The translations under genes were made by a program, and so were the position numbers. Below are positions 17,852 through 26,263 of a stretch of 64,000 nucleotides of DNA, piece by piece. The DNA is from Geobacter sp. AOG1 (lineage in GTDB: Bacteria; Desulfobacterota; Desulfuromonadia; Geobacterales; Geobacteraceae). Position 1 is the first letter of the stretch. Every line of letters begins with the position of its first letter. The stretch lies in assembly GCF_019972315.1 (NCBI RefSeq), contig NZ_BLIZ01000001.1, positions 1,976,513 through 2,040,512 on the forward strand, written 5' to 3'. The notes under the pieces were generated by a model. That model did not search any database, was not told the origin of the DNA, and saw only the letters and a list, made by a program, of their open reading frames with translations.

Positions 17852-17896
17852 AAAAAGGCCCGGCCAGGGCGAAGGGGGCTGCACGCTGGCCGGGCT
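17852..17896 (-). terminator. Intrinsic terminator/attenuator between pstS and pstC
   Basis: On the minus strand a 9-bp perfect stem (GCCCGGCCA with TGGCCGGGC, extendable by one G-U pair; arms 17857-17866 and 17887-17896) is followed directly by TTTTT (complement of 17852-17856). It lies 20 bp after the pstS stop. It would end most transcripts after pstS and let some continue into pstCAB-phoU, a common way to make more binding protein than permease. Confidence 0.82.
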
Positions 17897-17915
17897 GCAT
17901 CACAGGGCAACTGGG

Positions 17916-18947
17916 TTAGTATTTGATGGTCTTGATGGTTTTTTCCACCATCTTCTCGACGTTTTCCGGCAGCGGCGCATAGAGGAGGGCACTTGCCATC
18001 TTCTGCCCTTTCGCCAGCTCCCAGTGGAGGAATTCCACCAGCTTCTTCCCCTTGACCTTGTCCTTCTGCTGTTCGTAGACCAGGAGCCAGGTGAAGCCGA
18101 CAATGGGGTAAGCGTCCTTGCCCGGCTGGTTCACCAGGGAGATACGGTAGTCGGCCGGCATGTGTTTCACGGCTGCTGCCGCGGCGGCACTGGTGCTCTT
18201 GATGGAGGGTTCGACCCAGTGGCCGCTCTTGTTTTTCAGGGTGGCGAAGGGAAGCTTGTTTTCGAAGGCGTAGGCAAGTTCCACGTAGCCGATGGTGTAG
18301 TTGGTGTTCTTCACCTGGCCGGCGACCCCTTCGTTACCCTTGCCGCCAAGGCCGATCGGCCACTTGACGGAGGTGCCCTTGCCGACTTTTTGCGTCCATT
18401 CGGCGCTTACGCCGGAGAGGAAGTCGGTGAAGATGTTGGTGGTGCCGCTCCCGTCGGAGCGGTGGACGACGACGATCGGCTGGTTGGGGAGTTTGACGCC
18501 GGGGTTGTCATCGGCGATGCGCGGGTCGTTCCACTTGGTGATCTTGCCGAGGAAGATATCGGCCACGTCCTCGACCTTCAGTTTGAGGCCTTTCGGTACG
18601 CCGGGAATGTTGTAGGTCACGACCACGGCTCCCATCACGGTAGGAATGTGAATGAGCTTGCCGGGAGCGGCTTTCAGCTGCTCGTCAGAGAGAAAGGCGT
18701 CGGAAGCGCCGAAGTCGACGGTCTGGGCGGTGATCTGCTTGATGCCGCCGCCTGAGCCGATGGACTGGTAGTTGAATTTTACGCTGGGGTCGACCTTGGC
18801 GTATTCGCTGAACCATTTGGAGTAGATGGGGTAGGGGAAGGTGGCGCCGGCGCCGTTGATGAGGGTCTCGGCGTGAGCCTGACCCGCTACTGCGGCTGCC
18901 GCAACGATTGCCAGGGCCAGCAGGCTTTTGCTGATTTTCTTGAGCAT
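17916..18947 (-). CDS. pstS: Periplasmic phosphate-binding protein PstS
   Basis: PstS captures phosphate in the periplasm for PstCAB. The 343-residue precursor has a Sec signal peptide (about residues 1-26, ending AGQAHA). Ligand-binding blocks are GAGATFPYPIYSKW near 33-46, SIGSGGGIKQI near 63-73, and HRSDGSGTTNIF near 162-173. It heads the pst genes and is preceded by a clear Pho box. An AAGGAG ribosome site lies upstream of ATG 18947. Confidence 0.96.
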   Translation of the reverse strand: MLKKISKSLLALAIVAAAAVAGQAHAETLINGAGATFPYPIYSKWFSEYAKVDPSVKFNYQSIGSGGGIKQITAQTVDFGASDAFLSDEQLKAAPGKLIHIPTVMGAVVVTYNIPGVPKGLKLKVEDVADIFLGKITKWNDPRIADDNPGVKLPNQPIVVVHRSDGSGTTNIFTDFLSGVSAEWTQKVGKGTSVKWPIGLGGKGNEGVAGQVKNTNYTIGYVELAYAFENKLPFATLKNKSGHWVEPSIKSTSAAAAAAVKHMPADYRISLVNQPGKDAYPIVGFTWLLVYEQQKDKVKGKKLVEFLHWELAKGQKMASALLYAPLPENVEKMVEKTIKTIKY

Positions 18948-19006
18948 GGATGCATGTCTCCTTCTGTTTGGTCGTTGTAAGTCTGGGGTATACTACCCCG
19001 ATCAAT

Positions 19007-19024
19007 GTTACAGCTGTGTCACAG
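19007..19024 (-). promoter_or_regulatory. Pho box upstream of pstS
   Basis: The minus strand reads CTGTGAC-ACAG-CTGTAAC: two 7-base PhoB half-sites with the standard 4-base spacer. A possible -10 (TAGTAT, minus strand, near 18988-18995) lies about 10 bases downstream, as expected for PhoB-activated promoters that lack a -35. The pstS start codon is at 18947. Confidence 0.8.
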
Positions 19025-19056
19025 CTTGCTGAATAGTGGGCAAATTCCGGCGAGCA

Positions 19057-19494
19057 CTAGAACTCTTCCCGGGCCCGGCGAGGGGAGAAACGGACGGCGA
19101 TGATCCGGACCAGGGCCAGGGAGAGGACCAGCACGATCACCATGGCGAGTTGCTGCCATCCCATCTCCCGGTACCAGAATGCCATCACCTCGGTGAGGAC
19201 CATGACGATGACCGTATCGATGATGTAGGTTACCTTGACCCGTCCTTCAGAGAAATAGGCAAGTGCCGTCCGGAGGACCTCCACCAGCGCCATGACGGTC
19301 AGGATGTCGACGAGGATGGTCCTGAAGGCACCATGGAAATCGCTCATGAGGACCAGTCGCAGGTCGTAAAAGGTGTAGAGTGTCCCTGCCAGGATTGCCA
19401 TAAGTATAGCAGTAATGAGCAGGCTCAGCAGGACCCGGGCAGAGATCTCGAAAAAACGCGCCAGTTTCAGATCGATGACATCTTCTTTCCACAC
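19057..19494 (-). CDS. psiE: PsiE-family phosphate-starvation-inducible membrane protein
   Basis: The 145-residue product has four predicted membrane helices (about 18-42, 60-80, 88-108 and 115-135) and the PsiE-family layout, including FHGAFRTILVDILTVMALVEVLRTALAYF near 54-82. The function of the family is unknown, but E. coli psiE is under PhoB control. Here it lies 109 bp upstream of the pstS start on the same strand, so Pho control is likely; a partial Pho box lies upstream of it. Confidence 0.8.
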   Translation of the reverse strand: MWKEDVIDLKLARFFEISARVLLSLLITAILMAILAGTLYTFYDLRLVLMSDFHGAFRTILVDILTVMALVEVLRTALAYFSEGRVKVTYIIDTVIVMVLTEVMAFWYREMGWQQLAMVIVLVLSLALVRIIAVRFSPRRAREEF

Positions 19495-19536
19495 AGTGGC
19501 CTCCTTTGTTTGATGGAGACATTCTGACCCGCATCT

Positions 19537-19554
19537 GTTACAGCGATGTCAACC
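19537..19554 (-). promoter_or_regulatory. Possible partial Pho box upstream of psiE
   Basis: The minus strand contains a good half-site, CTGTAAC, preceded at 4-base spacing by the degenerate GGTTGAC. It is 43 bp upstream of the psiE start. Weaker than the pstS site; an activator-only or low-affinity site is possible. Confidence 0.45.
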
Positions 19555-19641
19555 GCCGGTAAGAACTGGGAAAAGATTGAAGTCGGGAAGGGGATGAAGT
19601 ATGCTCGTAACCGTACATCATCCGCACGTTCGAGGTTCGTC

Positions 19642-20232
19642 ATGGAAAACGTATTCAAGCATCTCAAGGGGAGGTTCGCCGCCGGACTGTTCGTCGTCAT
19701 CCCCCTGGGGATAACCATCTTCATCCTGAAGTTTCTCTTCAACTTCGCCGACGGGATTCTCGGCACCTATCTCGATGCCTTCTTCACCGCCCTGAGTCAT
19801 CAGGAATTCTATTTCCCGGGGCTCGGGATGCTCTGCGGTGCGGTCGTCATCTATCTGGCCGGTCTTCTGGCAACGAATGTCATGGGACGGCGCCTCATTC
19901 TCATGTGGGACGAATTCCTCTCCCATATCCCCTTGGTCAAGTCCATATATACCTCCAGCAAGCAACTTGCCCAGGTCTTCAAGGAAGGAAAGACCTCTTA
20001 CCGGCGGGCAGTATTCGTCGAGTGGCCGCGCAAGGGGGTCCGGGCGGTCGGCTTCGTTACCGCCGAGGTGGAACGTGGCGGGGAACGGCTCGTGGTGGTC
20101 TACGTTCCGACCATGCCGAACCCCACATCCGGCTTTGCCCTTTTTTTCCGTGAGGAAGAGGTCATGGAGTGCGGCATGAGCGTGGAGGAGGCGGTGAAAT
20201 TCGTGGTTTCCGGCGGGGTCGTGGTGTCGTGA
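19642..20232 (+). CDS. DUF502 family membrane protein
   Basis: The 196-residue protein matches DUF502: ENVFKHLKGRFAAGLFVVIPLGITIFIL (residues 2-29), a second hydrophobic segment near 53-74, then a cytosolic or peripheral C-terminal domain containing IPLVKSIYTSSKQL near 97-110 and the PTMPNPTSGFALFF motif near 158-171. The family is found in many bacteria and has no defined function. ATG 19642 starts the family N-terminus; earlier in-frame codons are atypical. It is divergent from psiE. Confidence 0.82.
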   Translation: MENVFKHLKGRFAAGLFVVIPLGITIFILKFLFNFADGILGTYLDAFFTALSHQEFYFPGLGMLCGAVVIYLAGLLATNVMGRRLILMWDEFLSHIPLVKSIYTSSKQLAQVFKEGKTSYRRAVFVEWPRKGVRAVGFVTAEVERGGERLVVVYVPTMPNPTSGFALFFREEEVMECGMSVEEAVKFVVSGGVVVS

Positions 20233-20305
20233 GCGGGCGCATTTGCGTACGTGTCGAGAAGAGCTAAACTCTCTTTACGGGACCGGGCGATAGGGGGAGG
20301 CGACC

Positions 20306-20839
20306 ATGGATATGGGGAGAGTTTTAACGGGATTGGTTCTCTGTGCGGCAATAACTGGCACGACGGCAATGGCCCAGCAGGCGGCAAAACAGATCCGGAC
20401 CTATTCGGTAGCCAAGGGGGGGTATGTCATGACGGACAAGGTGGCCAAGAGCGAAGCGGAGTGGCGCAAACAGCTCACCCCCGAACAATTCAAGGTCTCC
20501 CGGAAGGGTGGGACCGAGCCGGCCTACAAGAATGAGTACTGGAACAATCATGCGAAGGGGATCTACCGCTGCATCTGCTGCGATCTCGATCTGTTCAGCT
20601 CCGAAGCCAAGTACGAGTCGGGAACCGGCTGGCCCAGCTTCTGGCAACCGGTGGCCCTGGAAAATATCCGCACCGTCGAGGACCGCTCATTTTTCACACG
20701 CCGGACCGAGGTCGTTTGTGCCCGCTGCGACGCACACCTGGGGCATGTTTTCAACGACGGCCCCAAGCCTACGGGGCTCCGCTACTGCATGAATTCGGCA
20801 GCCCTGAAATTTGTTCCACAGGAGAAGGGAGGGCATTAG
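20306..20839 (+). CDS. msrB: Peptide-methionine (R)-S-oxide reductase, exported
   Basis: MsrB reduces R-methionine sulfoxide in proteins. The 177-residue protein has zinc-binding CICC (near 88-91) and CARC (near 135-138), the [10 protein letters not shown] motif, and the catalytic Cys in [11 protein letters not shown] near 157-167. A hydrophobic N-terminus ending TAMAQQ (about 1-24) predicts export to the periplasm. The ribosome site GGGGGAGG precedes ATG 20306. The catalytic residue is Cys, not selenocysteine. Confidence 0.92.
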   Translation: MDMGRVLTGLVLCAAITGTTAMAQQAAKQIRTYSVAKGGYVMTDKVAKSEAEWRKQLTPEQFKVSRKGGTEPAYKNEYWNNHAKGIYRCICCDLDLFSSEAKYESGTGWPSFWQPVALENIRTVEDRSFFTRRTEVVCARCDAHLGHVFNDGPKPTGLRYCMNSAALKFVPQEKGGH

Positions 20840-20853
20840 CACAGGAGGCGCGG

Positions 20854-20916
20854 ATGGATGTTTCCGCGGCTTTACGCGTCAATAACCCGGAAAACGTGGG
20901 CCATATGGCGGATTGA
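20854..20916 (+). CDS. Possible 20-residue small ORF
   Basis: An exact AGGAGG (20843-20848) sits 5 bases before ATG 20854, which opens a 20-codon frame ending TGA at 20914. It lies 14 bp after msrB and just before an intrinsic terminator. The peptide has no hydrophobic stretch. The strong ribosome site is the only support; it could be a leader peptide or chance. Confidence 0.35.
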   Translation: MDVSAALRVNNPENVGHMAD

Positions 20917-20934
20917 CAATAACGGACACACGAT

Positions 20935-20976
20935 AAAAGCCCTCGGGGAGCCCGTCCTCCCGGTGGCTTTTTTTTT
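20935..20976 (+). terminator. Intrinsic terminator after msrB
   Basis: A stem of AGCC-CTCGGGGAG with CCTCCCG-GTGGCT, slightly imperfect, is followed by nine T residues. It ends the msrB transcript and the possible small ORF. Confidence 0.8.
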
Positions 20977-21040
20977 GCATGGCGCAGAGGATGCAATGAA
21001 CAGATGGACGGGCCGGACATAGGGCCTGAGGGGGAGGAGC

Positions 21041-21484
21041 ATGCCGCACGTTGATGGTGAGCGGGAATTTGCGCGGGGTACGGCGGAGCTCTCGGAAGGG
21101 AACACCCTTGCCGCACTCGTCCATTTCGAGAAGGCGGTACAGGCGGATTGCCGGCCGCACTATCTCTCCTATCTGGGCTACTGTCTTGCCTGTCAGCGGG
21201 GTCAGGTGCAGAAAGGGATCGGGCTCTGTCGACAGTCTATGGAGGATGAGCCTGGCGTATCTGATCATCACTTCAACTTGGGGCGGATTCTCCTCCTCGC
21301 CGGCAACAAGGCGGAAGCGCTTGAGGTTCTGCGGGGGGGGATGGCGGTAGCTCCTCACCCCGGCATCGGTGAGCTTCTCAATACCATCGGTTCCCGCAAG
21401 CCGCCGGTCATTGGCTTTCTCGACCGGGATAACCCCATAAATAAGCACCTTGGCATTCTCTTCAGCCGGCTGGGGATGAGGTGA
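21041..21484 (+). CDS. Small TPR-type protein
   Basis: The 147-residue protein consists of tetratricopeptide-like helical pairs: residues 6-35 (GTAELSEGNTLAALVHFEKAV), 38-70, and 76-108 (HFNLGRILLLAGNKAEALEVLRGG). It ends in a short tail with GFLDRDNPINKHLG, which recurs in related Geobacter proteins as far as I recall. There is no signal peptide or membrane helix. It probably mediates protein contacts; the partner is unknown. GGGGGAGGAG precedes ATG 21041. Confidence 0.7.
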   Translation: MPHVDGEREFARGTAELSEGNTLAALVHFEKAVQADCRPHYLSYLGYCLACQRGQVQKGIGLCRQSMEDEPGVSDHHFNLGRILLLAGNKAEALEVLRGGMAVAPHPGIGELLNTIGSRKPPVIGFLDRDNPINKHLGILFSRLGMR

Positions 21485-21515
21485 CGCGCGGCACCGACGT
21501 GCTGCCAGCGGTTTG

Positions 21516-22175
21516 TCAGAGAGGGGAGAATTGCCATTTCTTTACCCCAACCAGTCGATCCGCCGCCCGCTGGGGTTCGGGGAGGCGGTATCGGGTGCAG
21601 CAGCCCAGAATGATTCCCACTACTTCTTCAATGGTCACGAGATGGCCGGGTGAGATGAAGAGCGGTTTGATCCCCTGTCTGGTCCGGAGAACGGTGCCGA
21701 CGATCCGCTCCCGGTAGAAAAGGGGCGTCCAGCTACCCCGTTCGGCGGGGGGGGGATCGTAGGTGCCGACAAGACGGGACTTGGCGCTGCCGATGGTGGG
21801 GCGGTCCAGCAGGACGCCGAGGAAGGTGGCGATACCGATGCCGCGCGGGTGGGCGATCCCCTGGCCGTCGACGATGAACAAGTCGGGTTGGATGGAGAGT
21901 TGGTTGATGGCGGCGAGAATTGCCGGCCCTTCCCGGAAGGAGAGGTAGCCGGGGACGTAGGGAAACGTGGTGGGGAGCGCCGCGACCGCCTCCTCCCGGA
22001 GGGTCAAGGTAGGGTAATCGTACACAACCGCGGCGGCTATGGTCTGCCCGTTGCAGTAAGCGGCGTCAATACCGCAGACGGTTGCCGGTTCGCGGATGAG
22101 CGGTATCAGCCTCACCCTGCCGGCCATCTCTTCCTGGAGCCGTTTCGCTTCCGTCATGGTGGTTGGCCATTCCAT
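21516..22175 (-). CDS. nfi: Endonuclease V (deoxyinosine 3'-endonuclease)
   Basis: Endonuclease V nicks DNA one base 3' of deoxyinosine. The 219-residue product has the catalytic Asp in CGIDAAY near 34-40, FPYVPGYLSFREGP with the Tyr-wedge motif PYxPGYLxFRE near 71-84, and DGQGIAHPRGIGIATFLG near 102-119. The start at 22175 is chosen at the first Met of the conserved region; longer frames run over the divergent M23 gene. It is divergent from that gene and separated by 64 bp. Confidence 0.92.
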   Translation of the reverse strand: MEWPTTMTEAKRLQEEMAGRVRLIPLIREPATVCGIDAAYCNGQTIAAAVVYDYPTLTLREEAVAALPTTFPYVPGYLSFREGPAILAAINQLSIQPDLFIVDGQGIAHPRGIGIATFLGVLLDRPTIGSAKSRLVGTYDPPPAERGSWTPLFYRERIVGTVLRTRQGIKPLFISPGHLVTIEEVVGIILGCCTRYRLPEPQRAADRLVGVKKWQFSPL

Positions 22176-22239
22176 CGGTTCCGTTCCTCCCCAACCGATT
22201 GTAGACCGGATTGTCAATTCTGCAAGGATGGGTCGTATC

Positions 22240-23256
22240 ATGTTCAGACTGAAGCTGATCGTATGTATATTAATGGTTATCGCCGCACCGGTGATCGCCT
22301 CAGCTGGGCCGCTGGCATGGCCCATCGGCTGCACTCCCGGCCTGGACTGCACCGGGAGCAGGTTTTACGTCGGTTTTCCGGACCTGGATGGGGTCGGGAA
22401 AGCGTTTAACTGCGGAGCGCCGGGATATACGGGGCATACGGGGACCGATATTGTCGTGTCGTCGGTCGAGGCGGGCGTCCCCGTCTATGCGGCCGCCGAT
22501 GGCGAGGTGCTGTGGGTGGCTGGCGGCCGTTTCGACCACTGCCCCAACGGCGATGAGCCGGAGTGCCGCACTGCTTTGCCTCCCCAGTTGGCCGGGAGCA
22601 CAGGCCGCGTCAGTGACGATGTGACCGATAACGAGTTCTGTTCCGCCAAGGACGGGTGTTTCAGCTGGGGGTTTGACGCGGGGAATTACGTTCTTGTCGC
22701 TCACCGGGGCCTTCCGGAGGTGGCGGCCACCCTGTATGCGCATCTGCGTACCGGTTCCCTGGCGGTCGTCGTGGGGCAGAGGGTCAAAAAAGGGCAAAAA
22801 CTTGCGGAGGTGGGGAGTTCCGGCGCCTCCCTCCTCCCCCACCTCCATTTTGGCGTCTTCAGGCGGGTGGAGGGGGTAATAAAGCTTGCGGATCCCTGGG
22901 CAGGTCCCTGCGGTCCCAATTTTGGCCCCGCTCTCTGGCAGTACGATCCCCCCTTCCGGGCCGATATTACCGTGGAGAGGAGTTCGCCGGGTGACGGTGT
23001 GGTGACTGGCGGGGAGGGGACCATCAGCTGCGGTTCCGGATGTTCGGCGAGTTTTGTCCCCGGGACCATGGTGACCCTCACGGCTGTTCCCTATTTCGGG
23101 GCGGAATTCGTGGGGTGGGAGGGGGCATGCAGCGGTTCGAAGCCGGAATGCATGTTGACGGCAGCCGGAGTGCAGAGTGCAAAGGCGGTTTTTCGCCGTG
23201 CCTCGCCTGCCGGTGTGAACGTGGCATCACGCCCGTCCGTCCGGAGCAGCAATTAA
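22240..23256 (+). CDS. Secreted M23 peptidase with C-terminal InlB-type repeat
   Basis: The 338-residue precursor has a signal peptide (about 1-23, ending ASAG). The M23/LytM metallopeptidase domain has the GHTGTDI motif (first His and Asp, near 63-69) and the LLPHLHFG motif near 200-207. A C-terminal domain of about 80 residues (VERSSPGDGVVTGGEGTI and FVGWEGACSG) resembles divergent InlB B-repeats. Ten or more Cys suggest disulfides. It probably cuts peptidoglycan peptides outside the cytoplasm. ATG 22228 is an alternative start. Confidence 0.82.
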   Translation: MFRLKLIVCILMVIAAPVIASAGPLAWPIGCTPGLDCTGSRFYVGFPDLDGVGKAFNCGAPGYTGHTGTDIVVSSVEAGVPVYAAADGEVLWVAGGRFDHCPNGDEPECRTALPPQLAGSTGRVSDDVTDNEFCSAKDGCFSWGFDAGNYVLVAHRGLPEVAATLYAHLRTGSLAVVVGQRVKKGQKLAEVGSSGASLLPHLHFGVFRRVEGVIKLADPWAGPCGPNFGPALWQYDPPFRADITVERSSPGDGVVTGGEGTISCGSGCSASFVPGTMVTLTAVPYFGAEFVGWEGACSGSKPECMLTAAGVQSAKAVFRRASPAGVNVASRPSVRSSN

Positions 23257-23290
23257 GGGCTTATCTGCAAATTACTGACGAGTTGTCATG

Positions 23291-23324
23291 AAAAAAGGCT
23301 TCCGCCGGAACGGAAGCCTTTTTT
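23291..23324. terminator. Bidirectional terminator between M23 gene and phoR
   Basis: AAAAAAGGCTTCCG and CGGAAGCCTTTTTT form a perfect stem with a short loop. Poly-A on one side and poly-T on the other let it serve both the plus-strand M23 gene and the minus-strand phoB-phoR operon. Confidence 0.9.
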
Positions 23325-23366
23325 CATTGACGCGCGGTGGCCGGGAAGGAGTGGCCTTGTTCAGTC

Positions 23367-25133
23367 TCAGGCGGCCCGCAGGGTGAAGGAGAAGACGGAG
23401 CCACGCCCCGGCGTGCTGGTAACCACGATGGTCCCGCCGTGAAGCTGGACGATGTGCTTGACGATGGAGAGGCCGAGACCGGTTCCTCCCTGGTCGCGAC
23501 TCCGGGCGCTGTCCACCCGGTAGAAACGTTCGAAGATGCGGGGGATGTCCTGGGAAGGGATGCCGACACCGGTGTCGGCAATGGATATCTTTACCATATC
23601 CCCTTCTCTGGTGCCGTCGATGGTTATGGTGCCCCGTTCCGGAGTGTACTTGATGGCATTGTCGAGCAGATTGATGAGCACCTGTTCCAGTCGGCCCCGG
23701 TCGGCGAGAGCTTTGGTCATCCCTTTCAGGTCGCTGCAGGTTATGGTTATCCCCTTCTGTTCTGCCGACTGCCCCAGCAGGGCGATGACACTGCTCACCG
23801 TACTTTCCAGGTTGACCTGGCTTACTTCCAGTGAGAGATCGCCCGATTCCAGTTCCGACAGGGTGAGGAGATCGCCGATGAGCGCGGCAAGGCGTTCCGC
23901 GTGGTTGTAAATGATCCTGAGAAAACGGGAAGACCGTTCCTGGTCGGTGGCCAGCCCTCCTTCCAGGAGGGTTTCTGCATACCCCTTGATAACGGTGACC
24001 GGCGTACGCAGCTCGTGGGAGACATTCGCCACGAAATCGCGCCGGATCTTCTCCAGCAGCTTCAGGTCGCTGATGTCGTGGAACACCGCCACGACGCCGA
24101 GGAGCATCTCCTCGTCCTGAAGCGGTACCCAGTGGGTGAGGAGGGTTTTCTCTCCTCCGAGCTGGATGGTCAGTTCCTCGATCCGTTCGTTGCCGGTAGC
24201 GAGGACCTTGCGGTACGCCTCATGGAGGCCCGGATGGCGGGTGATGGCAATGAGCTGTTTCCCTTCCACCTCTTCACCGATGGCGAAGAGGGTGCGGAAG
24301 GCAGGGTTAACAAGGGTGACGACACCCTCTGCGTCGGTCACCATGAGTCCCTCCCCCATTCCCCGCAGGATTGTGTCGAGTCGGGTTTTTTCCGCGGCGA
24401 GGCGTTCCAACTGCCCTTTGATCCGCTCGCTCATGTCGTTCATCACCTGTGCCAGCTCTCCCAGTTCGTCCCTGGTCCGGACCGGAATGCGGCGACCGAA
24501 CTCCCCTTTGCCTATGCGGGCGGCACTGGCGGTCATGGCGCGCAAAGAGTGGGACGTAACCCGGGAAAGAATGTAGCTGAAGAAGAGGGAAAGCATGATC
24601 GCCACCGCCAGGGCAGCACCGAGCATGGTATGGAGGTTTTCCCTGGTCTTGTCGAGGGCTGCCAGGGGCAGGGCCAGACGGAGAACGGCGGTGGTCTTCC
24701 CCTCCGTCTGTATGGGGAGGGCGACGTACAGCATGGAGGTTCGAAGTGTGGAAGAGTAGCGGATGGCACTGCCATTGCCGGTCGTCAGTGCCTGCTGTAT
24801 CTCGGGGCGCTGCAGATGGTTTTCCAACCCGGCCAGGTCGGCGGCTTTGACTTCCGAATCACCGATTACCCGGCCGTCGGTGGCGATTACCGTGACGCGT
24901 GCTTTGATTTCTTTGCCGATGGCATCAGCCAGGGCCGGCGCATCCTGCAGGTTGCCGCCGTGCCGAGTGGCGGTGAGTCTGGCCAGGCGGGCCTCGTTGA
25001 AGAGGTTGTCCCGGATGCCGTTCACCAGGTAGTCGGTGAGGGAGTGATTGAGGTAGGCGTAGAGAGCCCCCCCCATGAGCAGTACCAGCAGGAGGTAGGA
25101 TGCCATCAGTTTCCATTGCATCCTGATTTTCAT
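23367..25133 (-). CDS. phoR: Phosphate regulon sensor histidine kinase PhoR
   Basis: The 588-residue kinase has a transmembrane helix (about 9-28), a periplasmic sensor loop (about 30-160), a second helix (about 165-187), HAMP (about 188-240), PAS (about 250-350), HisKA with the phosphorylated His in FVANVSHELRTPVT near 370, and HATPase_c with N (NLLDNAIKYTPERG), G1 (ADTGVGIP) and G2 (GTGLGLSI) boxes. It overlaps phoB by 4 bp. The long periplasmic loop differs from E. coli PhoR, so the input may differ. The role is inferred from phoB and the pst genes nearby. Confidence 0.9.
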   Translation of the reverse strand: MKIRMQWKLMASYLLLVLLMGGALYAYLNHSLTDYLVNGIRDNLFNEARLARLTATRHGGNLQDAPALADAIGKEIKARVTVIATDGRVIGDSEVKAADLAGLENHLQRPEIQQALTTGNGSAIRYSSTLRTSMLYVALPIQTEGKTTAVLRLALPLAALDKTRENLHTMLGAALAVAIMLSLFFSYILSRVTSHSLRAMTASAARIGKGEFGRRIPVRTRDELGELAQVMNDMSERIKGQLERLAAEKTRLDTILRGMGEGLMVTDAEGVVTLVNPAFRTLFAIGEEVEGKQLIAITRHPGLHEAYRKVLATGNERIEELTIQLGGEKTLLTHWVPLQDEEMLLGVVAVFHDISDLKLLEKIRRDFVANVSHELRTPVTVIKGYAETLLEGGLATDQERSSRFLRIIYNHAERLAALIGDLLTLSELESGDLSLEVSQVNLESTVSSVIALLGQSAEQKGITITCSDLKGMTKALADRGRLEQVLINLLDNAIKYTPERGTITIDGTREGDMVKISIADTGVGIPSQDIPRIFERFYRVDSARSRDQGGTGLGLSIVKHIVQLHGGTIVVTSTPGRGSVFSFTLRAA

Positions 25134-25810
25134 GATTCCTCCAGCTTGTAGCCAAATCCGCGGATGGTTTTGATGAGGTCGCCGGCAATCCCCAGCTTGG
25201 TGCGAAGGCGGGTGATGTGGGTGTCGACGGTGCGGGTGTCGCCGATGTAATTGTAGCCCCAGACGTTTTTCAGGAGCAGGTCCCTGCTCTGGACTCTGCC
25301 CGTTCGTTCTGCCAGGTTGAGGAGGAGCTTGAACTCGGTGGTGGTGAGGATGATTTCTTCGTCTTCGACATTGACCAGGTGTCGGTCGGTGTCGATGGTG
25401 AGCGGGCCGATGCGAAGGAGCTTTTCGCCTGCCCTGTCGGGAATGGTCCGGCGCAGGACCGCTTTTATGCGCAGGAGCAGCTCCCGGCTGGAGAATGGCT
25501 TGACAATATAGTCATCGACCCCCACTTCAAAGCCGACCACCCGGTCAATCTCTTCACCCTTGGCAGTGAGCATGATGACCGGAATGGCTGCCGTCTTCTC
25601 GTGGTTCTTGAGGAGTTTGCAGAGTTCAGTCCCCATGATGCCGGGGAGCATGAGGTCGAGGAGAATCAGGTCCGGCAGGTTGCGACGGGCGGCTTCCAGG
25701 CCGGCGGTGCCATCGAGGGCGATGAGGGGACGATACCCCTCCTTTTCCAGGTTGAATGCCACCAACTCCGCAAGGTCGTGTTCGTCTTCGATGATCAGGA
25801 TGGTTTTCAT
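25130..25810 (-). CDS. phoB: Phosphate regulon response regulator PhoB
   Basis: This OmpR/PhoB-class regulator has 226 residues: a receiver domain with the acidic pair EDE near 7-9, the phospho-acceptor Asp in LILLDLMLPGIMGTE near 50-64 and Lys in YIVKPFSSREL, and a C-terminal winged helix (about 130-226, ending TVDTHITRLRTKLG and TIRGFGYKLEE). It binds Pho boxes such as that before pstS. Start 25810 is chosen because GGAG precedes it and it begins the domain. The stop overlaps the phoR start. Confidence 0.92.
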   Translation of the reverse strand: MKTILIIEDEHDLAELVAFNLEKEGYRPLIALDGTAGLEAARRNLPDLILLDLMLPGIMGTELCKLLKNHEKTAAIPVIMLTAKGEEIDRVVGFEVGVDDYIVKPFSSRELLLRIKAVLRRTIPDRAGEKLLRIGPLTIDTDRHLVNVEDEEIILTTTEFKLLLNLAERTGRVQSRDLLLKNVWGYNYIGDTRTVDTHITRLRTKLGIAGDLIKTIRGFGYKLEES

Positions 25811-26263
25811 GGGGTCACTCCTGCCGTCAGGGTAGCGGCAAAAAGTTGCAGTCATGTTACAGTTGTGTTAATTATGGCGTAAATACAGCAGGTTATACGT
25901 AATCCACACAAGTTGTGGAAAGCCTTGTGGAAAAAGGTGGGGCGACTCTCCAAGGGGTACAACTCTTAACCGAAATTAGCTCATTGCATAAAAAAAGGGC
26001 AGAGAATTTTTCAGGTTTTATTGCAAAAAAACCTAGTAAATACGGTGTTATAGCGTAACTGTCTGGAATCCTCCGAAAAGTTCCTGTCAACCTTTTTTGC
26101 TACCTGTAGCACATTTGTGACCGACCGGAAAGTGATAATACCTTGTTTTAAAATTTCTTGACTTGCGGCACGCTCCGTGTTAATCCATAAAATCCCAGTT
26201 AAATCAACACGTTTCGTTTAGATGAACATATTTTGTATTCCTGCTGGAAAGGGAGGATGTTTT
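25811..26263. other. Divergent intergenic region between phoB and acyl-CoA ligase
   Basis: This 453-bp AT-rich region must hold both divergent promoters. It contains the possible Pho box at 25856-25873 and, nearer the ligase, TTGACT (26158-26163) with TAATCC 17 bases later, a weak sigma-70-like candidate. No gene is supported; short frames here have poor codon use. Confidence 0.45.
25856..25873 (-). promoter_or_regulatory. Possible Pho box upstream of phoB
   Basis: The minus strand reads AATTAAC-ACAA-CTGTAAC: one perfect PhoB half-site and one degenerate half-site at the correct spacing, 46 bp upstream of the phoB start. It suggests phoB-phoR autoregulation. Confidence 0.55.

Noticed and set aside
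20306-20839. MsrB as a third selenoprotein
   Set aside because: The catalytic residue is a normal Cys codon and there is no in-frame TGA.
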